Positions 33,290 to 40,910 of a stretch of DNA of 64,000 bases are shown here, in pieces. The translations under genes were made by a program, and so were the position numbers. The stretch is from JAJRXR01 sp041987545. GTDB lineage: Bacteria; Planctomycetota; Phycisphaerae; Phycisphaerales; UBA1924. Location of the stretch: the NCBI GenBank assembly GCA_041987545.1, contig JBHIWH010000001.1, positions 496,001 to 560,000 of the forward strand, in the 5' to 3' direction. Position 1 is the first letter of the stretch. The number at the start of each line of letters is the position of its first letter. The notes below the pieces were generated by a model. That model searched no databases. It worked only from the letters and a program-made list of their open reading frames with translations, and was not told the origin of the DNA.

Positions 33290-34519
33290 GTGAGCGAGCA
33301 GGCCCATCTCGTCGTCGCCCTCGTGCTGATGCTGGCGCCGATCGCGCTCGTGATCTACTGGGGCGCCGGGCTGGTCAAGGTCGCGCGCACGCGGCGGAAG
33401 CTGCCGACGGCGCGGGACGGCATCGGAATCGCCGACGAATCTGCCCCGACCGGGCGTGTCTGCGTCGTCGTGCCGGCCCACAACGAGGCGGGCAAAATCG
33501 GGCGCCTCGTCGAGTCGCTCCGGGCTCAGGACTACGACGACCTGCGCGTCGTGCTCGCGCTGGACCGGTGCACCGACCAGACCGAGCGGGAGGCCCGGGA
33601 CGCGATCGGCGGCGACGAGCGGTTCGAGATCATCGAGATCGACGATTGCCCGGAGGGGTGGGCGGGCAAGGTGCACGCCGTGCACGCGGGCGTGACCCGG
33701 TCGGTCGGCGCCCGCGACGCGGACTGGCTGCTGTTCACGGACGCGGACACGAGCTTCCACCCCTCGTGCGTGCGCGCGACGCTGGCGATCGCCCGGCGCC
33801 GGGGCGATGGGCTGCTGAGCCTCCTGAGCACGCTGACCGACGCGAGCTGGTTCGAGCGGGTCGTCCAGCCCTCGTGCGGGCTCGAGCTGGTCCGCCAGTA
33901 TCCGCCCCTGAAGGCATCGGACCCGGACGCGAAGGCACGGCGCGCGTTCGCCAACGGGCAGTTCATGCTCTTCGAGCGGGGCGTGTACGACCGCGTCGGC
34001 GGGCATGAGGGGGTGCGGGACGAGCTGCTCGAGGACATCGCCCTGTCGCGGCGGGTCAAGGACGCGGGCGCCGGCGCGTCGATGCTGCTGGCCGACGGGA
34101 TGCTCTCGTGCGCGATGTACGACGACTGGGCGGAGTTCCGCAAGGGCTGGAAGCGGATCTACACCGAGGCCGCCAACCGCAAGGCCGGGCGCCTCCGCAA
34201 GCACGCGTGGCACGTGCGCCTGATGTCCAGCGTCCTGCCCGGTCTGGCGCTGGTCTGCGTCGGGCTCGGCGTGTGGCACGCGGCCGAGGGCCGCTCGTGG
34301 GGGCTCGTGTGCGTCGGCGTGGGGGCGCTGGGGTTCAGTCTCTGGCTCGCGGTCATGGGCGCCAGCGCCCGGGGCGGGGGCGGGTCGAGGGCGTGGGCGC
34401 CGCTGTCGGCGGTCGGGTCGTGGTTCACCGGGTCGATCCTGCTGGAGGCGGCCCGCGATCTGGAGCGGGGACGCCCGACGGCCTGGGGCGGGCGGGAGTA
34501 CGAGCGCCGAGCCCGCTAG
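33290..34519 (+). CDS. Membrane glycosyltransferase family 2 (HpnB-like)
   Basis: A 409-residue processive-type GT-A glycosyltransferase. One N-terminal membrane helix (LMLAPIALVIYWGAGL), a catalytic domain with CVVVPAHNEAGKIG, VVLALDRCTDQT, LLFTDADTSFHP (DxD metal site), ANGQFMLFERGVYDRVGGHE and ELLEDIALSRRVKDAG (ED base and QxxRW-like region), then two to three C-terminal helices. The closest named family by eye is the hopanoid-cluster HpnB type, but no hopanoid genes are near. Acceptor unknown. Stop TAG is part of the exbD -10 element. Confidence 0.85.
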   Translation: MSEQAHLVVALVLMLAPIALVIYWGAGLVKVARTRRKLPTARDGIGIADESAPTGRVCVVVPAHNEAGKIGRLVESLRAQDYDDLRVVLALDRCTDQTEREARDAIGGDERFEIIEIDDCPEGWAGKVHAVHAGVTRSVGARDADWLLFTDADTSFHPSCVRATLAIARRRGDGLLSLLSTLTDASWFERVVQPSCGLELVRQYPPLKASDPDAKARRAFANGQFMLFERGVYDRVGGHEGVRDELLEDIALSRRVKDAGAGASMLLADGMLSCAMYDDWAEFRKGWKRIYTEAANRKAGRLRKHAWHVRLMSSVLPGLALVCVGLGVWHAAEGRSWGLVCVGVGALGFSLWLAVMGASARGGGGSRAWAPLSAVGSWFTGSILLEAARDLERGRPTAWGGREYERRAR

Positions 34520-34522
34520 TGT
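34517..34522 (+). promoter_or_regulatory. -10 element of exbD (leaderless type)
   Basis: TAGTGT ends 6 nt before the exbD ATG at 34529; the TAG is the stop of the glycosyltransferase. Confidence 0.45.
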
Positions 34523-34528
34523 TGGGCC

Positions 34529-34975
34529 ATGAGACGGGTCCGCCGGAGCAGCGCGGGGGTACGCCTGGAGCTGACGCCGCTGATCGACGTCGTGTTCCTG
34601 CTGCTGACGTTCTTCGTCTTCTCCGTCGTGCTCATGGTGCGGGCGGACACGCTGGACGTGAGCCTGCCCGAGCTGAGCTCGGGCCGGGCCGCGGACGGCG
34701 CCCGGGCGATCACCATCGCGATCGACAAGGACGGGGCGATCTTCGTCGAGGGCGAGGAGGTCGGGCTCGAGGCGGTCGCCGACCGAGTGCGCGAGATCCG
34801 CGGCGAGATCGGCGAGGACGCGCGGCTGCTGCTGGCGGTCGACGAGGGCGGGCGGGCCGGGGATCTGCTGGGCCTGGCCAACGAGCTGTCGGCCGAGGGT
34901 CTCGGTGAGTTCAGCGTGCTCGGGCGCCCGGGTGAGGCGGCGGGCGCCGGCGAGAACTCGGGGGCGGCGCCGTGA
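34529..34975 (+). CDS. exbD: ExbD/TolR-type proton channel protein
   Basis: A 148-residue single-pass protein: basic N-tail, helix LTPLIDVVFLLLTFFVFS with the proton-carrying Asp, then a periplasmic domain with ITIAIDKDGAIFVEGEEV. It should work with an ExbB/TolQ pentamer using proton flow to power an outer-membrane process. No exbB lies next to it, which is unusual. The next gene overlaps its stop (GTGA) and encodes a TonB-like protein. Confidence 0.9.
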   Translation: MRRVRRSSAGVRLELTPLIDVVFLLLTFFVFSVVLMVRADTLDVSLPELSSGRAADGARAITIAIDKDGAIFVEGEEVGLEAVADRVREIRGEIGEDARLLLAVDEGGRAGDLLGLANELSAEGLGEFSVLGRPGEAAGAGENSGAAP

Positions 34976-35928
34976 GCCCGGGCGGCGCATCGCGCGGGTG
35001 GCTGGCGGCCGGGGGGCTGCTGAGCGTGGCGCTGCATGTTCTTGTGGGCGTGCTGGCGGTCGCGTGGGCGCGGGGCGAGCCGGGGGCAGCGCCGACGGAG
35101 CCCGCAGACGAGCCCCTGATGCAGCGCGAGGACATGCCGACGCCTCTGGGGCTGCAGAGTTCGCGGAAGGTCTCGATCAACTGGCTCGGCTTCGAGACGC
35201 CCACGGAGCACCGGGCGGAGCTTGCGGAGACGGAGCAGCCGGCGTTGTCGATGGCGCCGATGGGCGAGCCGCCGACCGAGCAGGCGTCGCCGACGATCGG
35301 CGAGGGCGCCAGCGCGCGCGCGCCCGTCGCGCCCGCGGAGTCCGCCGCGACGCCCGGCGGGGTGGTCGGGCCGCCGGCGCCGACCGAGCCGTCGCGGGCG
35401 CTGGTCGTCCAGCCCAGGGAGTCGGAGGACGCCCAGGTCGCGGCGGCGCTGGAGATGGGCCCGCCCGCGCTGCCCGAACCGCGGGACCCCTTGGCCGGCG
35501 CCGGCGGCGGTGGGGGGAGCGGCGAGCGTGGCGCGCCCTCGGGCGGCGACGATCAGCCGGGCGAACCGAGCGACCGTGAGTCGGTCGCGACGGCGCTGAA
35601 GGAGGCGATCGACCTGACCGACTGGGGCCGCCCGCTGGCCAGGCAGGGGCTGGAGGTCACGACGGTCCGACCGCGGTGGAGTGTGACGACCCGCCTGGCC
35701 CGGATGCCCCGGAACCCTGTGGTGCTGATCCGGTTCGGCGCCGACGGGACGGTGCGGTCGGCCGAGTTCCTGCGGGACAAGCGGCTCGTCTTCTCGACCG
35801 GCTTCGAGGACGTGGACGGGCCCCTGATGGACGCGATCTACCGGTGGAAGGCGTCGGGCGAGGCGATCGAGGCCCTGGGCGAGGGCGAGACGCACCAGGT
35901 CTCGGTCCGCGTCGTTCTTCGGCGCTAG
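34972..35928 (+). CDS. TonB/TolA-like energy transducer
   Basis: A 318-residue protein: one N-terminal membrane anchor (LLSVALHVLVGVLAVAWA, about residues 15-32), a long Pro/Ala/Glu-rich linker of about 180 residues suited to span the periplasm, and a C-terminal domain of about 85 residues (PVVLIRFGADGTVRSAEFL, ending VSVRVVLRR) with the strand-helix-strand pattern of TonB C-terminal domains. Together with exbD next to it, a role in energising outer-membrane transport or stability is inferred. Sequence similarity to TonB itself is weak. Confidence 0.65.
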   Translation: MSPGGASRGWLAAGGLLSVALHVLVGVLAVAWARGEPGAAPTEPADEPLMQREDMPTPLGLQSSRKVSINWLGFETPTEHRAELAETEQPALSMAPMGEPPTEQASPTIGEGASARAPVAPAESAATPGGVVGPPAPTEPSRALVVQPRESEDAQVAAALEMGPPALPEPRDPLAGAGGGGGSGERGAPSGGDDQPGEPSDRESVATALKEAIDLTDWGRPLARQGLEVTTVRPRWSVTTRLARMPRNPVVLIRFGADGTVRSAEFLRDKRLVFSTGFEDVDGPLMDAIYRWKASGEAIEALGEGETHQVSVRVVLRR

Positions 35929-35968
35929 GGGCCAAGTGCGGGCGGCGGCGAGCCGATAACCGGGTGGT

Positions 35969-36598
35969 ATGACGACCGGACGAAGAACAGCTCGGCTCGC
36001 GGCGCTCGCGATCACCCTGGTCGGCGGGAGCGGCGCGCTGGCCCAGTCCGCGGACCCTGTCCGGGTGGACGCGGGCACGAGCGACGTGGGGCCTCTGGCC
36101 GAGAGCTTGCGGCTGGTCCCCGTCGATCTGCGGGTGTCCGACGGCTTCGAGAGCGTGTTCAGCGTGACCGACGAGGACGGGCGGGAGCGGTTCTACCGCC
36201 GCGACGGCGCGATCCTGGCCGTGTTCCCGAGGTCGGACTACGTGCTGACCGGGTTCGGGCCGGTGGCGGCGATTCCGGCGGGCACGTGGTTCCTGATCGG
36301 GGATCCGACGGGCCCCGAGGCTCGTCGGCTCGGGTTCGGCGCCGGCGACGACGGTGCGCCCGCGCAGTCGGATCTGGCGGTGTCGCGGCGGATCGACCTC
36401 AGCGCGGGCGCGCGGCCCGCGGGCGGCGCGCCGACGACGAGGCCCTCGCGCGGGCCGTCGGCGCGGTCGGACGCTCCGACGCGGGGAGCCGACGAGGTGG
36501 ATCGTCGGGCTTCAGATGACGAGCCCCTGCCATGGCAGAGCGACCGCGAGCGTGGGACGCGGGTCGCGACCCTGCTCTCGGCGGCGTCCTCGGAGTGA
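35969..36598 (+). CDS. Exported protein of unknown function
   Basis: A 209-residue protein with a signal peptide ending GSGALAQSA (cleavage near residue 26). The following 100 residues look folded (LRLVPVDLRVSDGFESVFSV, RFYRRDGAILAVFPRSDY), and the rest is a disordered Arg/Pro/Ser-rich tail. No family recognised. It lies 40 nt after the TonB-like gene and may belong to the same transcript. TAACCG 6 nt before the ATG is only a partial match to the window's -10 pattern. Confidence 0.72.
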   Translation: MTTGRRTARLAALAITLVGGSGALAQSADPVRVDAGTSDVGPLAESLRLVPVDLRVSDGFESVFSVTDEDGRERFYRRDGAILAVFPRSDYVLTGFGPVAAIPAGTWFLIGDPTGPEARRLGFGAGDDGAPAQSDLAVSRRIDLSAGARPAGGAPTTRPSRGPSARSDAPTRGADEVDRRASDDEPLPWQSDRERGTRVATLLSAASSE

Positions 36599-36630
36599 TC
36601 CTGCGGGCGGCGGTCCCGGGCCGATCGGCC

Positions 36631-37626
36631 TCAGGCCTCTTCTTCGGGCTTGGCGATGGACTGGCGCATGTCGGTGTCGGCCATGACGTTCTTCATGCGG
36701 TAGTAGTCCATGATGCCCATGTTCCCGTTGCGGAACGCGTCGGCCATGGCCTTGGGCACCTCGGCCTCGGCGAGCACGACCAGGGCCCGGTTCTTCTCGA
36801 TGTCCGCCTTGTTCTCCTGTTCGAGGGCGACGGCCAGGGCGCGGCGCTTCTCGGCCTCGGCCTGGAAGCGGCGCTTGTCGGCCTCGGCCTGGTCGGCCTG
36901 GAGCTTGGCGCCAATGTTGTCCCCGACGTCCACGTCGGCGATGTCGATCGAGAGGATCTCGAAGGCGGTGCCCGCGTCCAGGCCGCGGTTGATGACGGCC
37001 TTGGAGATGTTGTCCGGGTTCTCGAGCACGATCTTGTGGGACTCGGCCGAGCCGATGGAGGAGACGATGCCCTCGCCCACGCGGGCGATGATGGTCTCCT
37101 CGGTGGCGCCGCCGACGAGGCGGGGGAGGTTGGTGCGGACGGTGACGCGGGCGCGGGCCTTGAGCTGGATGCCGTCCTTGGCGACCGCGTCGATCGTCGG
37201 GCGGCCGAGCTGCGGGTTCGGGCAGTCGATGACCTTGGGGTTCACCGAGGTCTGGACGGCGTCGAGGATGTCGCGGCCGGCCAGGTCGATCGAGCAGGCG
37301 GTGTCCCAGTCCAGGCTGATCTTGGCGCGCATGGCGGCGATGAGGGCGCTGACGACGTTGTTGATCCGCCCGCCGGCGAGGTAGTGCGTCTCGAGCTGGG
37401 CGGTGGAGATCGGGATGCCGGCCTTGACGGCGCGGATGCGGGCGTAGACGACGGCCCGGATGTCCACCTTCCGGAGGCGCATCCCGATGATCTCGAAGAG
37501 GCCGACCTTGGCGTTCGAGAGCAGGGCCTGGATGTAGAGGTTGATGAACTGCCCGACGACCGCGATCATGATGAGCAGGAAGAGGGCGGCGACGATGCCG
37601 ATGGTGATGAGGATCCAGTTGCCCAT
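36631..37626 (-). CDS. floA: Flotillin-like protein FloA
   Basis: A 331-residue lipid-raft scaffold protein (YqfA/FloA, SPFH superfamily). An N-terminal helix (ITIGIVAALFLLIMIAVVGQF), then VGLFEIIGMRLRKVDIRAVV, the conserved HYLAGGRINNVVSALIAA, ARVTVRTNLPRLVGGATEETI, IDIADVDVGDNIGAKLQADQAEADKRRFQAEAEKRRA coiled coil and a C-terminal EVPKAMADAF region. Length matches the family. It sits below two NfeD genes on the same strand, the usual flotillin-NfeD pairing. RBS GGAGA precedes the ATG; minus-strand TATACT at 37680-37675 gives a separate promoter. Confidence 0.95.
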   Translation of the reverse strand: MGNWILITIGIVAALFLLIMIAVVGQFINLYIQALLSNAKVGLFEIIGMRLRKVDIRAVVYARIRAVKAGIPISTAQLETHYLAGGRINNVVSALIAAMRAKISLDWDTACSIDLAGRDILDAVQTSVNPKVIDCPNPQLGRPTIDAVAKDGIQLKARARVTVRTNLPRLVGGATEETIIARVGEGIVSSIGSAESHKIVLENPDNISKAVINRGLDAGTAFEILSIDIADVDVGDNIGAKLQADQAEADKRRFQAEAEKRRALAVALEQENKADIEKNRALVVLAEAEVPKAMADAFRNGNMGIMDYYRMKNVMADTDMRQSIAKPEEEA

Positions 37627-37674
37627 GGGGTCTCCGATCGGGTCGTTGGGCGGGCGCTGGCGCCCGCTGCGGCG

Positions 37675-37680
37675 AGTATA
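37675..37680 (-). promoter_or_regulatory. -10 element of floA
   Basis: Minus-strand TATACT (37680-37675), one base from the sigma-70 consensus, gives a leader of about 42 nt with a Shine-Dalgarno, so floA can be transcribed apart from the NfeD genes. Confidence 0.5.
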
Positions 37681-37710
37681 GGTGGGGGATCTGGGCGGAC
37701 GGGCGGGGGC

Positions 37711-38238
37711 TCAGGCGCTCGGGGGCGCCCCGGCGTCCTTGGCCGGTCTCACGCGGAGCGTGGACATGTCCACGCCGATCACGCGGACCCGCTGGCCCTT
37801 GTCCACGAGCGAGGCGACGGCGACGGCCTCGTGCTTCTCGCCGTCCACGCGGACCGTGCCGACCGGGTGCAGGTCGGTCAGGGCCTCGCCCTCGGCGTCC
37901 ACGAGGGCGAGCAGGCGGTCGCGGGCCTCGCGCTCGCGCATCTCGCGCTCGGCCTTGGCCTCGTCGTCGATCTCGCCGAGCATGGCGCGGCCTGTCGGTG
38001 TCTGCGGCAAGATGTTCAGCGCGAAGAAGAACATGCAGGGCCCGCCGATGATGACCAGGACGGTCCCGATCAGGCCCCAGGTGGTCGAGTGCTGGAAGAG
38101 GCAGACGACGCCGGCGATCGCGGTCCCGGCGGCGACGAGCCCGAGGATCCCGCCCGAGGGCACGAGCACCTCGATGATGGTGATGAGCAGCGCCGCGGCC
38201 AGCAGCGCCAGCCCCCAGATGAGCATCGTCTCGGTCAC
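37711..38238 (-). CDS. NfeD-like membrane protein
   Basis: A 175-residue protein with membrane helices (MLIWGLALLAAALLITIIEVLVPSG-type start, then LIGTVLVIIGGPCMFFFAL) and a C-terminal OB-fold (VGTVRVDGEKHEAVA, GQRVRVIGVDMSTLRV), the NfeD C-terminal domain. The start GTG at 38238 overlaps the TGA of the larger NfeD gene; an ATG four codons inside is the alternative. Probable partner of FloA. Confidence 0.85.
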   Translation of the reverse strand: MTETMLIWGLALLAAALLITIIEVLVPSGGILGLVAAGTAIAGVVCLFQHSTTWGLIGTVLVIIGGPCMFFFALNILPQTPTGRAMLGEIDDEAKAEREMREREARDRLLALVDAEGEALTDLHPVGTVRVDGEKHEAVAVASLVDKGQRVRVIGVDMSTLRVRPAKDAGAPPSA

Positions 38239-40115
38239 GCGGACTCGCCTCCCTGCGCGTGCTCGCCCTCGCCCGGCTCGACGACGACGCGGTAGCCGTC
38301 GATCTGTATGACGCGCACGGGCGTGCCCGGCTCGATGTACCCCATGTCGGCGACGACGTCGATGACGTCGCCGTTGATCTCGGCGGTTCCGCTCGGGCGG
38401 AGGGAGGAGAGCGCGACGCCCGAGTCGCCCGCGGCGACGGCGGTGGGCGGGCTCGCCATCATGAGTTCGAGGCTCATGGACTGCTCCTCGTCTGGCGCCG
38501 CGTCCGACAGGACGAGCTTTGAGAGGACGGGCAGGCGCCCGAAGTGCTTGCCGATGAAGTACATCCCGACTCCGGCGGTGGCGGCGGCGAGGGCGACGGT
38601 GACGACGCCGTAGAGCATGTCCGTCCCGCGTCCGGGCATGCCCGGGAAGGCGGGGGAGTTGGGGACGAAGGTGCCGACGAGCCCGCCGAAGAGGGCGAGC
38701 AGCCCGAGGACGCCGAAGACGCCGAAGCCCGGGATGACGAGGATCTCCATCGCGATCAGGAGGATGCCGATGACGATCGCGCCCAGCTCCCACCAGCCGG
38801 CCATGCCCACGAGCATGGGCGGGGCGATGAGGGCGACCAGCGCGAGGACCGCGACGCCCCCGGGGACGATCATGCCCGGGCTGGTCATCTCGATGAACAG
38901 CGCGAGGATGAAGACGACGATGAGCAGGCCGCGGACCGGGATCGAGGTGAGGAAGCCGGCGAGGGACTCGGACCAGGAGCGGTCGAGGCGGATGAGGTTC
39001 TTGGCGCCGAAGAAAGCCTTGAGCTCGTCGTCGTTGGTGATGGTCCTGGAGGCGAGGCCGAAGTCATGGAGCTGGTCGGCGCCGAGGACGACGGCGGCGG
39101 TGCCGTCGGTCACGTAGCCCGCCGGCTCCCACTCGCCGGGGCTCAGCGTGCCCACGTCGGGGCGGTTGGTCGAGACGTCGAGCAGGTCCGAGACGTTCTG
39201 CCGGAGGTCGGCGACACCCGGGCCTGCCGGGGTGAACTCGGCCTCCGGGCGCGTCTGCGGGTCGAGGATCGGGTCGTCCTCGATCTCGCTCGGCGACTCC
39301 GCCTCGGCGGGTTCGTCGGTGTCGGGTTCGTCGGTGTCGGGCTCGTCAGGAACGGCGTCGTCGTCGGCGTTGGACGCTCGGTCGGCGAGCGAGCGGGTGC
39401 GGGCGCCCGGGACGGAGCCGAGGATCGGGCGGCCGCGGGCTGGGGCCTGGCCGAAGAGCGACCGGTACTCGTTCTCGTTGATCAGGAGCAGCTGGCCCGT
39501 GGTCGTGTTGCGGGCGGCCCAGAGCTCGATGCCGTCGGTGACCATGACCTGGACGAGGAACTCGTCGTACCCGTTGCGGCGTGCCGAGTCGGTGACGTCC
39601 TGGAGCAGGGGGGGCAGGAGCTTGGTCCGCTGGTCGGGCGTGAGGGCCTGGAGGCCCTCCATGCCGACGGTGACCGGGAAGGCGTCGCCCATGGCCGCGG
39701 GGTCGGAGACGACGATCTCGCGGCAGGCCAGGGCGATGATCGCCCCGCCCGAGTACGCCTGTGGGTTCACCCAGGCGACGGTGTTGGTGATTGGGGCGGA
39801 CTTGATGGCGGCGGAGACTTCGAGGACGGCGCCGATCTCTCCGCCGGGCGAGTCGATCTCGATCACCATCGCCCCGGCGCCCGCGTCGTTGGCCTGCTTG
39901 ATGCGGCGCTGCAGGGAGACCGAAGTCAGGCGGTCGATCGGGCCCTTGACCGTCAGGACGGCGACGTTGTCGGCCTGGCGGCCCGCGGGGACGGCGGTCG
40001 GCGCCGGCTCGCCCGGCTGGGCCAGGGCGACGGCGCCGGTGACCAGCAACGACGCCCACGCGAGGGCGCGTCGGATCGGTCGCGATCGAGTGCTGTGGCG
40101 CGTGTGTTGCTGCAC
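38235..40115 (-). CDS. NfeD-family membrane serine protease (ClpP-like + NfeD)
   Basis: A 626-residue exported protein. Signal peptide ends VALAQP. The ClpP-class domain (about 45-220) shows VAVLTVKGPIDRL, EIDSPGGEIGAVLE and PQAYSGGAIIALA with the likely catalytic Ser in the YSGG turn. A variable Asp/Pro/Glu linker with two 15-bp repeats follows, then four to five membrane helices and a C-terminal OB-fold (SGTAEINGDVIDVVADMGYI). The GTG at 40115 is chosen, not the TTG two codons earlier, because TATACT ends exactly 6 nt before it. Family members cleave membrane partners of flotillins. Confidence 0.88.
   Translation of the reverse strand: MQQHTRHSTRSRPIRRALAWASLLVTGAVALAQPGEPAPTAVPAGRQADNVAVLTVKGPIDRLTSVSLQRRIKQANDAGAGAMVIEIDSPGGEIGAVLEVSAAIKSAPITNTVAWVNPQAYSGGAIIALACREIVVSDPAAMGDAFPVTVGMEGLQALTPDQRTKLLPPLLQDVTDSARRNGYDEFLVQVMVTDGIELWAARNTTTGQLLLINENEYRSLFGQAPARGRPILGSVPGARTRSLADRASNADDDAVPDEPDTDEPDTDEPAEAESPSEIEDDPILDPQTRPEAEFTPAGPGVADLRQNVSDLLDVSTNRPDVGTLSPGEWEPAGYVTDGTAAVVLGADQLHDFGLASRTITNDDELKAFFGAKNLIRLDRSWSESLAGFLTSIPVRGLLIVVFILALFIEMTSPGMIVPGGVAVLALVALIAPPMLVGMAGWWELGAIVIGILLIAMEILVIPGFGVFGVLGLLALFGGLVGTFVPNSPAFPGMPGRGTDMLYGVVTVALAAATAGVGMYFIGKHFGRLPVLSKLVLSDAAPDEEQSMSLELMMASPPTAVAAGDSGVALSSLRPSGTAEINGDVIDVVADMGYIEPGTPVRVIQIDGYRVVVEPGEGEHAQGGESA
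39312..39341. repeat. Two tandem 15-bp units in the NfeD protease linker
   Basis: ttcgtcggtgtcggg occurs twice in tandem, with a partial third copy. On the minus strand it encodes repeated DTDEP units in the linker. Confidence 0.9.
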
Positions 40116-40121
40116 GAACAA

Positions 40122-40127
40122 AGTATA
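40122..40127 (-). promoter_or_regulatory. -10 element of the NfeD protease gene (leaderless type)
   Basis: Minus-strand TATACT (40127-40122) ends 6 nt before the GTG at 40115. Confidence 0.55.
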
Positions 40128-40191
40128 GATTCTGCGCGGGGCGTCCCCCGGACAGGCGGATTCGCGCGTCGTGGGGGGCGGCGGCGACGGC

Positions 40192-40755
40192 TCAGGGCGT
40201 GCCCTGGGACTCCTGCTGGACGTGCCAGGACAGCTCGCCGTCTGCGCAGTCGATGTGCAGGGCGAAGAAGCCGGGCGAGCCGCCGGGCCCGGAGGCCTCG
40301 TGGCGGCGGACGAGGGGCCAGATGATCTGGCGGTCGGTCTCGGGGACGGGGAGGCCGTCGAGCTCGTCGGGGTGGTGCCAGCCCAGGTGGCCCTCGTCCA
40401 TGGGCCCGGTGTCCACCTCGACGGGTCCCAGGACGCGGTAGTAGAAGAGGAGCCAGTGGCCGGCGTTCTCGAAGGCGGTCTCGGAGATGAGGCCGAGCAG
40501 GTGGAGGCGCTCGATGGGGATGTCGAGGCCGGCTTCTTCGCGGATCTCGCGCTGGGCGCACTGGGCGGGGGACTCGCCCAGGTCCATCTCGAGCTTGCCG
40601 CCGATGGGCGAGCAGAGGCCCTTGTTGGGGGCCTTGTTGCGGTGCAGGAGGAGGAGGCGCCCGTCGGCGTCGCGGAGGTCGCAGAGGCAGGCGAGGCGGT
40701 AGGGGAGGGCGGGCGAGTCCTCCAGGTCGGGCAGGATGTTGGCCGGGTCGCTCAC
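40192..40755 (-). CDS. NUDIX hydrolase
   Basis: A 187-residue NUDIX protein. The box reads GGKLEMDLGESPAQCAQREI then REEAGL, with two extra residues before the first conserved GE compared with the usual GxxxxxE spacing; the REUxEE metal site is intact. The N-terminal LACLCDLRDADGRLLLLHRN is typical. Substrate cannot be told. The GTG start at 40755 has TATCCT 8 nt upstream and no Shine-Dalgarno. Confidence 0.88.
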   Translation of the reverse strand: MSDPANILPDLEDSPALPYRLACLCDLRDADGRLLLLHRNKAPNKGLCSPIGGKLEMDLGESPAQCAQREIREEAGLDIPIERLHLLGLISETAFENAGHWLLFYYRVLGPVEVDTGPMDEGHLGWHHPDELDGLPVPETDRQIIWPLVRRHEASGPGGSPGFFALHIDCADGELSWHVQQESQGTP

Positions 40756-40763
40756 GTCGGGCG

Positions 40764-40769
40764 AGGATA
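40764..40769 (-). promoter_or_regulatory. -10 element of NUDIX gene (leaderless type)
   Basis: Minus-strand TATCCT (40769-40764), 8 nt before the GTG. Confidence 0.4.
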
Positions 40770-40897
40770 GGCCCCGGGCGTTGCGCGGCCGACGTGGACG
40801 CCGAGTGGGTCGGGCGGCGTTCGGGGCTCGGTTTCGCCCGGATCAGGGGCCTCGCGGGGCAACCTGCCGATTCACGCCGACGCGGTCGGCGGGCCGA

Positions 40898-40903
40898 TAC
40901 GCT
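40898..40903 (+). promoter_or_regulatory. -10 element of murC (leaderless type)
   Basis: TACGCT ends 7 nt before the murC ATG at 40911; start of the mur operon. Confidence 0.45.
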
Positions 40904-40910
40904 CGGAACG

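Noticed and set aside
36532..40325. Two long plus-strand open frames (about 590 codons each)
   Set aside because: They mirror floA and the NfeD genes and have the composition of antisense frames; no ribosome site or motif.
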